This document shows positions 42,657 to 51,702 of a DNA stretch of 60,958 bases, piece after piece. The DNA is from Hyphomicrobiales bacterium (GTDB lineage Bacteria; Pseudomonadota; Alphaproteobacteria; Rhizobiales; Rhizobiaceae): contig UCOA01000119.1 of the NCBI GenBank assembly GCA_900474095.1, forward strand, positions 1 to 60,958, written 5' to 3'. Made by a program: the position numbers and the translations under genes. Within the stretch, counting starts at the first letter, position 1; each line of letters begins with the position of its first letter. The notes under the pieces are model-generated. The model ran no database searches and was not told the DNA's origin. It saw only the letters and a program-made list of their open reading frames with translations.

Positions 42657-43226
42657 ATGCCGAGCATTCCTCGAGAACAATACCCGAGGCTCGAGTTCCA
42701 TTTTTCGGCTCTGAAGTTTCGGGTAGCTGTAGTCACTTGGAGCATCGTCGTGTTGCCAACCCTGCTTTTTAAGGCATACGGCGCGATGGTTCCAACCGAA
42801 TACTGGCCAAACCCGGTCGCTGCTGTGATCGCGTGGTGTCTCGCTATCGCTCTATGTCTGGCTGCAAACACTTATCTTCTCTCACGAATGGATATGAGCA
42901 GGCCGGTACTCATCATTGGTCCTGATGGTGTTTCAGGGCGCTCTTTTCCAGCGGCACATCTGCCTTGGACTGCAATCCAAAAAATCAAGTTTTACGAAAC
43001 GGGGCAGTTCCGGCAGACAAAACTGATCGTTTTCAGAACGTTTGAAGCAAAGGAGCGCGACGTGACGATGTCGCCAACCCCATTGGCTGGAGTCAAACCA
43101 AAGGAACTTTATGAAACGTTGAAAGCTTATCACCGCCGATTCGGACCCGAGCCTGAGGTCAACTCTGACGATGGTTCCGTTCGGACATATGATTCTTCAT
43201 CATGGACAGGCGTGGAAGACGATTAA
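42657..43226 (+). CDS. Two-helix membrane protein with a cytosolic PH-like domain (STM3941-like)
   Basis: The 189-residue protein has two hydrophobic segments at about residues 21-44 and 55-77 and a soluble C-terminal part (VLIIGPDGVSGRSFPAAHLPWTAIQKIKFYE) like proteins of the STM3941 family, whose function is unknown. Its base composition is clearly lower in GC than its neighbours, which suggests later acquisition. Start is either ATG 42657 or TTG 42639. It lies between the aminotransferase gene and a duplicated piece of that gene's 3' end. Confidence 0.6.
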   Translation: MPSIPREQYPRLEFHFSALKFRVAVVTWSIVVLPTLLFKAYGAMVPTEYWPNPVAAVIAWCLAIALCLAANTYLLSRMDMSRPVLIIGPDGVSGRSFPAAHLPWTAIQKIKFYETGQFRQTKLIVFRTFEAKERDVTMSPTPLAGVKPKELYETLKAYHRRFGPEPEVNSDDGSVRTYDSSSWTGVEDD

Positions 43227-43587
43227 CCCGCGCAACAGCGCGGGGCTACCCAAAGCTATTTCGCAACGGAAGCCACCGGCTCCATTTCCGTCGCCGGCGC
43301 AAATGCCTTCACCTCCTCGAAGGACCTGTACATGGACTAGGCGCACTCGGCGGCTTCGGACATGTGAGGACGCTGCAGATCAGCCATCCGCCAGCCGATG
43401 CGAGCGCCGAATTCAGGTTCTAGGCGAGCCGAGGTCGATGACCGCTTTTGGCCCGCCAAGCTGCCCTCTGCGTTTCCGGGAAAGTCCCACTAAGCACATC
43501 GAACGCAAAAGACGGGTTGAGATGGCATCCCGCAATGGCTATCTGGTGCACAAGCGAACCTCCGCAAGCAACAAGGCGCATCCAGGC
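43227..43587. other. Gap with a hairpin and gene debris
   Basis: CCCGCGC-AACA-GCGCGGG (43227-43244) is a hairpin straight behind the stop of the low-GC gene. Bases 43318-43353 repeat the aminotransferase 3' end. The rest shows no supported gene; an open frame continuous with the next gene crosses it but has unlikely content (runs of Arg, Pro and Ser). Confidence 0.6.
43318..43353 (+). pseudogene. Duplicated 36-bp piece of the aminotransferase 3' end
   Basis: CGAAGGACCTGTACATGGAC then TAGGCGCACTCGGCGG differs at one base from 42550-42585 (TGG to TAG). In frame this encodes KDLYMD followed by a stop. It has no gene attached and is best read as a leftover of a duplication or insertion event. 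Confidence 0.75.
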
Positions 43588-44538
43588 ATGACCCCAGAAT
43601 TCCTCGTCACCCATTCCGGTGGCTTCCATGCCGATGAGCTGTTGTCCAGCGTCGTCCTCAACCGGCTTTTCCCGCAGGCGCGCATCATCCGCAGCCGGGC
43701 GCCGGAATGGCTCGCACCCGGTGCAGACCGCATCATTTACGATGCCGGCGGCGCCTATGATCCTGATGCGCGCATCTTCGATCACCATCAGCGCGGTGCG
43801 CCGCTGCGCGACGACGGCCAGCCCTACAGTTCGTTCGGATTGATCTGGAAGCACTATGGCCGCGACTACCTCGCCGCTTCCGGTGTTCCGGAAGCGCATG
43901 TCGAGACGATCCATGGCTCTTTCGATGCCAGCTTCGTGCTGCCGGTTGATCTGGTGGACAACGGAGCGCTCAGCCCCGCCGTTGCCGGGAAGCTGGCGGG
44001 GCTCACCTTGCCTGCGCTGCTGGAAACCTTGAAGCCCGTTTTCGACGAGACCGATCCTGAAGCCGACGATCACGCTTTCCACGCGGCATTGGCCATTGCC
44101 CGCAGTTTCGTCGAGGCAAGGATCGCCCAAAGTGCTGCAAAGCTGCGGGCCGAGGCGCTGGTGCACCAGGCCATCTTGGATACGGGCGAAGCGCGCATCC
44201 TGGAGCTACCGATGGGAATGCCGTTCCGGCCCGCCATCGTCAAGGCGGGCGCCGACCACCTGCTGTTCGTCGTCCATCCGCGCGACAAGGATTGGTGCCT
44301 GACCACCATCCGCCGCGCCGACGAAGGCTTTGAGGTGCGGGCCGATCTGCCGGCCGCCTGGGCTGGTCTGACCAATGGTGATCTGGAGGCGGCGTCCGGG
44401 GTGAAGGGGGCGAGCTTCTGCCATAACGGCCGCTTCGTTGCCGCAGCCCGGACCCGCGAGGCTGCTCTCGCCATGGCCGAACTGGCGGTAAATGAGGCTG
44501 TTTCCGCAGGTGCCGTTGAGGTGGCGGCGGCCGAGTAA
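43588..44538 (+). CDS. MYG1 family protein (DHH-like metal-dependent hydrolase)
   Basis: The 316-residue protein starts MTPEFLVTHSGGFHADELLSSVVL, the standard MYG1 opening, and has YDAGGAYDPDARIFDHHQRG, whose Asp and His residues bind metal in DHH-type phosphoesterases. Eukaryotic MYG1 is an exonuclease; bacterial members are little studied. An ATG at 43522 is possible but adds 22 residues outside the family alignment. It converges on the ClpP-like gene with only 16 bases between. Confidence 0.85.
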   Translation: MTPEFLVTHSGGFHADELLSSVVLNRLFPQARIIRSRAPEWLAPGADRIIYDAGGAYDPDARIFDHHQRGAPLRDDGQPYSSFGLIWKHYGRDYLAASGVPEAHVETIHGSFDASFVLPVDLVDNGALSPAVAGKLAGLTLPALLETLKPVFDETDPEADDHAFHAALAIARSFVEARIAQSAAKLRAEALVHQAILDTGEARILELPMGMPFRPAIVKAGADHLLFVVHPRDKDWCLTTIRRADEGFEVRADLPAAWAGLTNGDLEAASGVKGASFCHNGRFVAAARTREAALAMAELAVNEAVSAGAVEVAAAE

Positions 44539-44554
44539 GAAGCGCAGGCCTCGG

Positions 44555-45361
44555 CTACTTCGCCTTCGCCACCGGCGTCCCCCCGTCTGTCACCAGCGCA
44601 AATTCCTTCATCTCCTCCGACGTCAGATAGTACAGCCGGTCCGGCGGTGTCTCCAGCGCGTGCAGCCAGACACCGGATTTGATGCCCATCTCTTCCAGAT
44701 GGCGGCTGACGTCGGCTGTCGTGCGCTGCGCCTCCGACATGGCCCTTTCGGCCGAGAGTTTTTCCTTTGAGCCGTTGAAGATCTGGTGCACGCCGATGAC
44801 GGCACCCTTTTCGGCTTCGCGGATGACGCCGCCGGCCATGATGATCGGGCAGGAGGAGGCGCAAAGCGCGCCGCTTGCGACTTTCGTACCGAGCTTCTTC
44901 TCGCGGATCAGCTTCGAGATCGCGAGCGCATCGCCGACGGCGCCGCCGGGAGAGTTGAGCAGCACCGTCTTCACATATTCGCCGCGCGCCTCGATCTCCC
45001 TAGCGAAACGTCCGGCGGCGCCCGGCTCGATCGAGCCCTGGGCGGAAAGGATGCCTCCCGGCTGCAGCTCGAAGCGGATCGTCTGCTTGAGCGTTTGCGG
45101 ATCGGCGGTAACGTCGGACGGCGCATTCTGCGGCTCGCCGTCGGTCAGCGCCGGCGGCAGCGCGGGAACGGCTTCCGGCGCGTCGAAGCCGGACAGCTCC
45201 CGGTTGGCGGCGCTCAGTTCGTTCCAGTCGATGACGATGAAGACGACGGCGGTGGCCAGCAACGCCTGGAAGACATGGCGCATCATCGTGCCGTCATCGG
45301 CAGACAGCAGGTAGGTTTTCAGCCTCTGCCCGAGACCCTCCACCCGCGCGCTCATCGTCAT
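44555..45361 (-). CDS. Membrane-anchored ClpP-like periplasmic protease (COG3904 type)
   Basis: The 268-residue protein has one membrane helix (about residues 30-46), a Pro/Asp-rich linker, and a ClpP/crotonase-fold domain. Seen are SPGG (137-140, oxyanion loop), CASSC with candidate nucleophile Ser169, and VHQ with His192, which line up with the ClpP Ser-His pair. The N-terminus should be cytoplasmic and the catalytic domain periplasmic. Start 45361 has AAGGA upstream. It follows the coiled-coil membrane protein gene by 29 bases. Confidence 0.75.
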   Translation of the reverse strand: MTMSARVEGLGQRLKTYLLSADDGTMMRHVFQALLATAVVFIVIDWNELSAANRELSGFDAPEAVPALPPALTDGEPQNAPSDVTADPQTLKQTIRFELQPGGILSAQGSIEPGAAGRFAREIEARGEYVKTVLLNSPGGAVGDALAISKLIREKKLGTKVASGALCASSCPIIMAGGVIREAEKGAVIGVHQIFNGSKEKLSAERAMSEAQRTTADVSRHLEEMGIKSGVWLHALETPPDRLYYLTSEEMKEFALVTDGGTPVAKAK

Positions 45362-45390
45362 TTGTGCGATTCCTTCATTTACGGGCCCCT

Positions 45391-46665
45391 TCATTTACGG
45401 GGACCCTTGCCGGAGAGGTCGAAGCTGGCGATGTTGGACTGCGCCTCGGCTTCTGAAACGGCGGTTTCGAGATCGATCCCACTTGTCTGCAATGCCTTTT
45501 GCACCTGCAGCGCTTCCAGCAACTCCGCCGCGGTGATGCGCTCGGCAAAGGGCAGCTTCTGCTCCTGCCGTCGCAGCGCGCCATGGGCGATCGACAGCAT
45601 GAAGACGAGGACGGCGGGCAACAGATCGATTGCGATGGCGCCCGCCCAGCTCGGAATGAAATCAGAGGCATAGCGCAGAACGGCGGCGGCGGACGAGAGC
45701 GGCACGAAGCGGCGTTCGCCGACCGGTTCGCGCGTCAGGATCTGGTCGGCCGCCTCCGACAGGACTTTCGACTGCGCGGCGACCGAGGTGCGGATGGTTT
45801 CCATCACCTGGTCCTGCCGGTTGGCGAGATCGGCCTCGGCGCCGCTTGCGACCGGGGCGATGAAGCCCAGCGACAGGTCTTCCGCCGCCCGTTTGACGGA
45901 GGCCGCAATCGAGGTCTGCTCCAGCGAGGTGATGGTGCCGGTCAGTGCCACCGCTTCGGCTGCGAATTGCTCGGCGCGCGGATCGATCGCGCCGGGCGCC
46001 GAGACCAGCGTGCGCATGGTGGCGAGATGGGCGCGGCCTTCGTCGAAGAGGGAGGTGACCCGCTCGCGCGAGGCTGTGATGCCGGTTTCGAGCTCCTTGA
46101 GCTGCGCCGCCATCTGGCCGAGAAGCTGGACGACGCTGCCGGCGCCGGTCGTGCCGGTCAGGGCGCCGCTTTCGCGCTCCTGGTCCGAGAGGCGCTGAAA
46201 GCGCTCGGAGGTGCGCTGGATATCGGGCAGCAGGCTTTGCGCGGCAAGGGCATTCTGGTGCGCCCTGTCGAGATCGGCGGTGTAGTCCTCGACCGTTTCG
46301 GCGAGATGTTGTTCGAGCGCTGCCGAGCCGGCAAGAGCGGCGGCATTCAGCCAGCTTGCCATGGCGATAATCATCACGCAGCCGAGCGCCATGATGCCGA
46401 GCATCGCGGTGCGTGCCGAAGCGCCGGTGATGTGCGGATAGAACCGCGCCATATAGGTCCAGAAGGCGTATATGGCGACGGAGACGGCGCTGGAATAGAT
46501 CAGCGCCGCGAAGAAGACGGCGGTGGCCGAGCCGTCGAGGATGGAGCGGACCCCGAGATAGGTGTAGACGCCTGATGCGAGCGCGAGCACGGCCAGCGTG
46601 AAACGCGTCATGGTTTCGACGGCATCGATCCCGTCCTGCAAGCGATGAGATGCGCCAAGCGCCAT
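45391..46665 (-). CDS. Membrane protein with a long coiled-coil core
   Basis: The 424-residue protein has membrane helices at about residues 19-40, 48-70, 86-106 and again near 340-365, with a long helical region (about 110-310) full of heptad-like Ala/Leu/Glu/Gln segments between the third and fourth. This loop probably forms a coiled coil. No family was recognised. GGAGAAATTCC precedes the ATG. The ClpP-like gene follows within 30 bases, so the two probably act together in the envelope. Confidence 0.7.
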   Translation of the reverse strand: MALGASHRLQDGIDAVETMTRFTLAVLALASGVYTYLGVRSILDGSATAVFFAALIYSSAVSVAIYAFWTYMARFYPHITGASARTAMLGIMALGCVMIIAMASWLNAAALAGSAALEQHLAETVEDYTADLDRAHQNALAAQSLLPDIQRTSERFQRLSDQERESGALTGTTGAGSVVQLLGQMAAQLKELETGITASRERVTSLFDEGRAHLATMRTLVSAPGAIDPRAEQFAAEAVALTGTITSLEQTSIAASVKRAAEDLSLGFIAPVASGAEADLANRQDQVMETIRTSVAAQSKVLSEAADQILTREPVGERRFVPLSSAAAVLRYASDFIPSWAGAIAIDLLPAVLVFMLSIAHGALRRQEQKLPFAERITAAELLEALQVQKALQTSGIDLETAVSEAEAQSNIASFDLSGKGPRK

Positions 46666-47177
46666 GGAATTTCTCCGGCTGGTTTGGCTTAACAAACCCT
46701 TAAAATACCGGCGAAATCAAGGCTGGCGAAGCGGCGGATCGCTCGCGCCCGATCAGGCGGGTTTTACCACCACGTCGACGGACGAACGGACGCTTGGTCC
46801 ATGATGCGGCTGGCAGATCCGGTTGATCGTCGCGTCGCAGACCGAGGCGCGGCGCAACCGGGCTCTGTGGGCGCCGACCCACCTCCCCGGGGATGCGCAA
46901 CTCCTGATCCATTGCCTGCGCGGCATCGGCCGAACCGCATGTCACCACTCTCCGCGACACGGCACTCGGGCGCAAGGGGCAATTGGCCAAGCAGGCGCTG
47001 CGGTTCCCGGCCTGGAAACCAACAAAGAGTTGAACCCTTTCTCGTCGAAACGATTGTGCAACGCACAAATTTTTGACATGATCCCGGCAAAGAACCGTAG
47101 ACAAACGGCGATCAGGGCGCTGCCACCCCTCTCGAATTTGAAGGGGTGAGCGCGAAGGGAAATGACGGGAGGATTTG
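46666..47177. other. 512-bp gap without a convincing gene
   Basis: Overlapping frames on both strands here are Arg/Pro-rich and lack ribosome sites. Near the right end TTTTTGACATGATCC could be a -35 region, and CACCCCT...AGGGGTG is a weak hairpin shortly before the dehalogenase gene. It must hold the divergent promoters for both neighbours. It may also be decayed coding sequence. Confidence 0.5.
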
Positions 47178-47828
47178 ATGCATCATGCGGCCTATGTGTT
47201 CGATGCCTATGGCACGCTGTTCGACGTGCACGCGGCGGTGCGCAAGCATGCGGGCGCGATGGGGCCTGATGGCCAGGCCTTTTCGGACCTCTGGCGGGCC
47301 AAGCAGCTCGAATATTCCTGGATCCGGACGCTGATGGGCGCGCACGCCGATTTCTGGACGCTGACCGAACAGTCGCTGGACCACGCGTTTGCGCGGTTTC
47401 CCTCGGCCGACCGAAAGCTCAAGGCGGCGCTGCTCGACGCCTACTGGCATCTCGACTGCTATCCGGAAGTGCCGGCCGTGTTGAAAAGCCTGAAGAGCCG
47501 CGGCGCGCGCATCGCCATTCTGTCGAACGGCACGCCTCAGATGCTGCAATCGGCGGTGAAGAAGGCCGGTCTCGACCTCATCATCGACGATATCTTCTCC
47601 GTCGAGACGGTCCGGGCCTTCAAGACCTCGCCGGCGGTCTACGACATGGTGACGACCACCTACCGGCTTTATCCGAATGCCGTCTCGTTCCAGTCCTCCA
47701 ACCGCTGGGACGTGGCAGGCGCGACCAAATTCGGCTTCCGCACCGTCTGGATCAATCGCGGCAACATGCCGGACGAATATGCCGATTTCGGTCCCGCGCT
47801 GATCCTGCCGTCACTCGAAAGCCTTTAG
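47178..47828 (+). CDS. Haloacid dehalogenase type II
   Basis: The 216-residue HAD-superfamily enzyme has the nucleophile Asp9 in YVFDAYGTLFD, the motif II Ser in AILSNGTP, the Lys in VRAFKTSPAVYDMV and SSNRWDVAGATKFGF in place of motif III/IV, all as in L-2-haloacid dehalogenases. It hydrolyses 2-haloalkanoates to hydroxyacids, though natural substrates may differ. GGGAGGATTTG precedes the ATG at 47178. Confidence 0.9.
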   Translation: MHHAAYVFDAYGTLFDVHAAVRKHAGAMGPDGQAFSDLWRAKQLEYSWIRTLMGAHADFWTLTEQSLDHAFARFPSADRKLKAALLDAYWHLDCYPEVPAVLKSLKSRGARIAILSNGTPQMLQSAVKKAGLDLIIDDIFSVETVRAFKTSPAVYDMVTTTYRLYPNAVSFQSSNRWDVAGATKFGFRTVWINRGNMPDEYADFGPALILPSLESL

Positions 47829-47904
47829 GCGCGCAAGGCACTTTATATTTTTGTCGTGCGCATGTCCGTTACCCCAAAACCGCCGCAGACTTGGGCAACA
47901 TGCG

Positions 47905-48013
47905 TTACTGCGTAATTCGTTAAATCGGAATCGATTTAAGGATAAATTACGCAGCAGTTTCAAAGTTCTACAGCGTCCTTTGCGCGTCAGGTTTGACGCG
48001 TGGCGCTGTAGTG
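47905..48013. repeat. Two-palindrome intergenic repeat (family B), copy 4, inverted
   Basis: CTGCGTAATTCGTTAAATCG and GATTTAAGGATAAATTACGC form one palindrome. CTACAGCGTCCTTTGCGCGT and TTGACGCGTGGCGCTGTAG form the other. It ends 17 bases before the tam start codon, right beside its ribosome site. Confidence 0.82.
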
Positions 48014-48029
48014 CCAAAGGAGACAGCCG

Positions 48030-48797
48030 ATGGCCTGGTCCGCCGAACAATATATGAAATTCGAGGACGAACGCACCTGGCCGGCCCGCGACCTTCTGGG
48101 ACATGTGCCCAACCTGCCCGAGGGAGCCCTCTACGATCTCGGCTGCGGGCCCGGCAATTCGACCGAGCTCGTTCAGGACCGCTTTCCCGCCTATCTCCTG
48201 ACCGGCATCGACAGCGACGAGAACATGCTGGCGGCGGCGCGAAAGCGGATGGCGCATACCCGTTTCGAAAAGGGCGACCTGTCGCAGTGGGTGCCGTCCC
48301 GACCCGCCGTATTGTTCTTCGCAAACGCGGTGTTCCAGTGGCTGCCGGACCATCTCGATGTTTTCGACCGGCTGATGGATGAGTTGATCCCGGGTGGGAC
48401 GCTGGCTGTTCAGATGCCTGACAACCTCGACGAGCCGAGTCATGCCTTGATGCGGGATCTGGCGGAGCATCGCCGCTTCCGTGAATTCTACATCAACCGC
48501 AGCCGCCGCGGTCCCCTGTCCGCGCCCGCGGTCTATCTCGACCGGCTGGCGCCCAAATCGATCAAGATCGATGTCTGGCACACGATCTACTATCACCGCC
48601 TGAAAAATGCCGAAGCGATCGTCGAATGGGTGAAAGGCACCGGGCTTCGCCCCTATCTCGACGTCCTGCCGCCCGATCTGCGCGAGGCCTATCTTGGCGC
48701 CTATCTCGACCGGATCCGCGACGCGTATCCGCCGCTGGCGGACGGCCATGTGCTGCTGAAGTTCCCGAGGCTGTTTCTGGTGGCGGTGAAGCGCTAG
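48030..48797 (+). CDS. tam: Trans-aconitate 2-methyltransferase
   Basis: The 255-residue SAM-dependent enzyme begins MAWSAEQYMKFEDERTWPARDLL and has LYDLGCGPGNSTELV (SAM motif I) and ANAVFQWLPDH, which are Tam hallmarks. It methylates trans-aconitate, removing an inhibitor of aconitase. AAAGGAGACAGCCG precedes the ATG. A family B repeat ends just upstream. It is probably monocistronic or read together with the next gene 107 bases on. Confidence 0.92.
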   Translation: MAWSAEQYMKFEDERTWPARDLLGHVPNLPEGALYDLGCGPGNSTELVQDRFPAYLLTGIDSDENMLAAARKRMAHTRFEKGDLSQWVPSRPAVLFFANAVFQWLPDHLDVFDRLMDELIPGGTLAVQMPDNLDEPSHALMRDLAEHRRFREFYINRSRRGPLSAPAVYLDRLAPKSIKIDVWHTIYYHRLKNAEAIVEWVKGTGLRPYLDVLPPDLREAYLGAYLDRIRDAYPPLADGHVLLKFPRLFLVAVKR

Positions 48798-48904
48798 ACG
48801 GTGTTGCCGGTCGCGCCACAAAAATCACCCTCTGGCGCATGGCGCGAGATCAGGGCATCCTATGATGGCCGAGAATTGTGCTTATGGCAGGTGGAGGACC
48901 GCGC

Positions 48905-50866
48905 ATGCGCTGCTTTACTGTACTTGGACCCTCGCAAACCGGAAAATCGACCGTCGTGGAAAAGCTTGGCTCGCTGGAGGGAGCGCCGAGAAAATCCATT
49001 TCCCCTTACGGTTTGAACCTGACGGAATTCAATTTCGGAAACGAAGCGTGGTGTGCGCTGGATGCGCCGGGCGGGGGCGAAGCGCTGGTGCATGCGCAAC
49101 ATGCGCTTCTGGCCAGCGACGCCTGCATCCTGTGCGTTTCGCCAGCTCCCGACGAAGCGGTGCTCGCCGCGCCCCACCTGCGGGTGATCGAAGCCTCGGG
49201 AACGCCGTGCATCCTCTTCGTCAACCGGATGGACGAGCCGAGGGGGCGGCTCAGGGACGTGATCGCCGCGCTGCAGGATTACGCCGGCCATACGCTTCTC
49301 CTTCGCCAGATTCCCATCCGTGAAGACGACAGGATCGTCGGCAGTTGCGATCTGATTTCGGAACGGGCATGGAGCTACCGGGAAGGCCAGCCGTCAGCGC
49401 TGATCGCGATCCCCGAAAGTACCGCCGAGCGCGAAACCGAGGCGCGCACCGAACTCCTGGAGCACCTGTCCGAATTCGACGATTGGCTTCTCGAGGAACT
49501 CATCGAAGACCGCGAACCGCCCAGCGACGCGCTCTACGCTATCTCCTCGCGGGTTCTCAGGGAAAACAGGATCATCCCGGTCCTGATCGGCTCGGCAAGT
49601 CATGGCAACGGCATGATGAGGCTGATGAAGGCACTGCGCCACGAGGCGCCGCCGGTCGATGCGCTTCGCGAGCGCCTTGCCGGAGCAGGCAATGCCGATC
49701 GACGCAAGCTTACGGCCGTGAGCTTTCACGCCTACCATCGCCAGAATGTCGGCAAGACGGTGCTCGTGCGCGCGCTTGGCGAGGGGTTGAAGCAAGGCGC
49801 ATCGCTGGGCGGCGCCAGTCTGGGTGCCGTGCAGGACCCCGCAAATGGCCGGTCCAACTCCGCGGTTATCCCGGGGCTGGGGGATGTCTTCGCGACGGTC
49901 AAGTCCGACCACCTGGCCGTTCCGTCGCTTCTGACCTCCGAGGCGGTTATGGCCCCGCCGGAGTGGACGGAACCACCGACGCCGATGCTCGAGCGGATCC
50001 TCGTGCCGGGCAGCGAGCGCGACGAGAACAAGCTCTCCGAAACGCTGGCAAAACTGTCCGAGGCGGATCGCGGCCTGAAGGTCAGCCAAGAGGAAGGGAC
50101 TGGTGCCCAGCTCGTCTGCGCCCAGGGGCCGGTGCACCTGCGCGATCTTTGCCGGACCCTGTCCGACGTGTTTCACATCGCCGTCACCGACCGGACGCCG
50201 AGCCCGATCTACCGCGAGACGATATCGAAACCTTCCGAAGTCCACTACCGCCATCGAAAGCAAACCGGCGGCGCCGGGCAATTCGCCGACGTGAAACTGA
50301 GCATCCACCCCAACGAACGCGGCCAGGGCTTCACCTTTGGTGAAACCGTCAAGGGCGGCGTCGTTCCGCGCAACTACATCCCCGCCGTCGAAGCGGGCGC
50401 GCGCGAGGCAATGGACAAGGGTCCACTCGGCTTCCAGGTCATCGATGTCGGGGTGACGCTGACCGACGGGCAGCACCACACCGTTGACAGTTCGGAATAC
50501 GCCTTCCGGACCGCGGCGAAAATGGGAGTGCGGCAGGCGCTTTCGGAAGGATCGGCCGTGTTGATGCAGCCGGTCTTCCGGAGCGAAATTCACATTCCCT
50601 CGGTCTATTCAGGCAGCCTCGTGCAGATCGTCTCCGCCCTCAAGGGGCAGGTTCTCGGCTTCGACCGGGATGAAACCGCCAAGGGCTGGGACATCTTCCG
50701 GGCCCTCATTCCGGGCGGCGCGCTCGACGAGTTGGCGCGGGCGCTGCGCTCGGCGACGCAAGGAATAGGCTATTTCTCCAAGACGTTCGATCATTTCGAG
50801 GAGCTGTACGGCAAGGAGGCGGACGCCATCGTCAAGACGCACGGTACGCAACGCGCCGAGCACTGA
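48905..50866 (+). CDS. EF-G-like translation-factor GTPase with altered G motifs
   Basis: The 653-residue protein has the EF-G domain order: GTPase, domain II, then III-V (HYRHRKQTGGAGQFADVKL, GVVPRNYIPAVEAGAREAM, PVFRSEIHIPSVYSGSLVQI). Its P-loop is GPSQTGKST (8-16), motif G3 is D53-A-P-G-G rather than DTPGH, so the catalytic His is missing, and G4 is NRMD (107-110). The domain lacks a clear switch I. Such paralogues are common in Rhizobiales and their role is unknown. GGTGGAGGACCGCGC precedes the ATG. Confidence 0.85.
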   Translation: MRCFTVLGPSQTGKSTVVEKLGSLEGAPRKSISPYGLNLTEFNFGNEAWCALDAPGGGEALVHAQHALLASDACILCVSPAPDEAVLAAPHLRVIEASGTPCILFVNRMDEPRGRLRDVIAALQDYAGHTLLLRQIPIREDDRIVGSCDLISERAWSYREGQPSALIAIPESTAERETEARTELLEHLSEFDDWLLEELIEDREPPSDALYAISSRVLRENRIIPVLIGSASHGNGMMRLMKALRHEAPPVDALRERLAGAGNADRRKLTAVSFHAYHRQNVGKTVLVRALGEGLKQGASLGGASLGAVQDPANGRSNSAVIPGLGDVFATVKSDHLAVPSLLTSEAVMAPPEWTEPPTPMLERILVPGSERDENKLSETLAKLSEADRGLKVSQEEGTGAQLVCAQGPVHLRDLCRTLSDVFHIAVTDRTPSPIYRETISKPSEVHYRHRKQTGGAGQFADVKLSIHPNERGQGFTFGETVKGGVVPRNYIPAVEAGAREAMDKGPLGFQVIDVGVTLTDGQHHTVDSSEYAFRTAAKMGVRQALSEGSAVLMQPVFRSEIHIPSVYSGSLVQIVSALKGQVLGFDRDETAKGWDIFRALIPGGALDELARALRSATQGIGYFSKTFDHFEELYGKEADAIVKTHGTQRAEH

Positions 50867-50988
50867 GAGCATCGCGGTCAGCGCTGCGAGAGACTCCCCT
50901 TGCGCGGGTGGAAGTTTCACCGCGGCGGCGGCAAAGTGCACCGGCAGGTCGGTTTGATTGCCGGCATGACCTGTCCCCAAACGGGCCG

Positions 50989-51702
50989 CTACAGTTTCGA
51001 CGCAAGGGCTGACAAGTGGATCGATCTGATCTCGTCGGCCACAAGCTGTTGCAGCCGCCAGAGGTTGCGGTCGCGAATGCCGAAATCCTCGAGATGCGAG
51101 ACGGTGTTGTAGAGATATTCCGCGCAGGACCCGAGATGACCGCACGCACGTGCCAGGATGCCTGCGACCTCATCCAACGGCCGGCGAGACAGAATCCGCT
51201 CGCCCGTCGCCCCGACCCAGAAACCCAACGCCCTGCACGGCCCGCTCTCGGATTTGACCGGCAGCCACCGGACCGAATCGATATTTTCGAAGGCGCTGAC
51301 TTCTCGCCGCAGCATACGCTCGATCTGCCCGACGCGGTCATTGTCCGGCAGACGATAGATGACGCCATCGCATCGTCCGCCGCGCTCCAGCGCCATCATC
51401 AAGCCCGGCTGATCGCGCGAGCCGCGCCAACGATTGATGTGCAGACAGAAAGATCTGTGCCAGCCGAACGCGGTCGCCCGTTGACTGTCTATCGCTTCGA
51501 ACTCCGGCTTCCAGATCAGCGAACCATAGGCGAACACCCACAGCGGCTGGCCCAGGCTCTCGCGATCGAGCCGTTCGGCGAGTTCGCTATAGCCTTGATC
51601 ACTGATGGCGGTCCAGCGTCCGTCGGGACCGGGATCGGCAATATCCCTGTGACAGAGCGCCACCAGATCGGGCGTCAGGGACATTTCTCGCAGCTTGGGC
51701 AT
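50989..51702 (-). CDS. ChaC-type gamma-glutamylcyclotransferase
   Basis: The 237-residue protein has the substrate-binding YGSLIWKPEF motif, GWHRSFCLHINRWRGS and RREVSAFENIDSVRWLPV, with the family's acidic residue. ChaC enzymes split glutathione into 5-oxoproline and Cys-Gly. No clear ribosome site was found for the ATG at 51702 or the later ATG at 51684, so the start is uncertain. Confidence 0.87.
   Translation of the reverse strand: MPKLREMSLTPDLVALCHRDIADPGPDGRWTAISDQGYSELAERLDRESLGQPLWVFAYGSLIWKPEFEAIDSQRATAFGWHRSFCLHINRWRGSRDQPGLMMALERGGRCDGVIYRLPDNDRVGQIERMLRREVSAFENIDSVRWLPVKSESGPCRALGFWVGATGERILSRRPLDEVAGILARACGHLGSCAEYLYNTVSHLEDFGIRDRNLWRLQQLVADEIRSIHLSALASKL

Noticed and set aside
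43171..43587. N-terminal extension of the MYG1-like gene
   Set aside because: The frame is open, but the extension crosses a gene fragment and a hairpin and is rich in Arg, Pro and Ser; the family N-terminus starts at 43588.
46700..47104. Arg/Pro-rich ORFs on both strands in the 46.7-47.2 kb gap
   Set aside because: They overlap each other, lack ribosome sites and show no domain. Conservation would be needed to reopen this.
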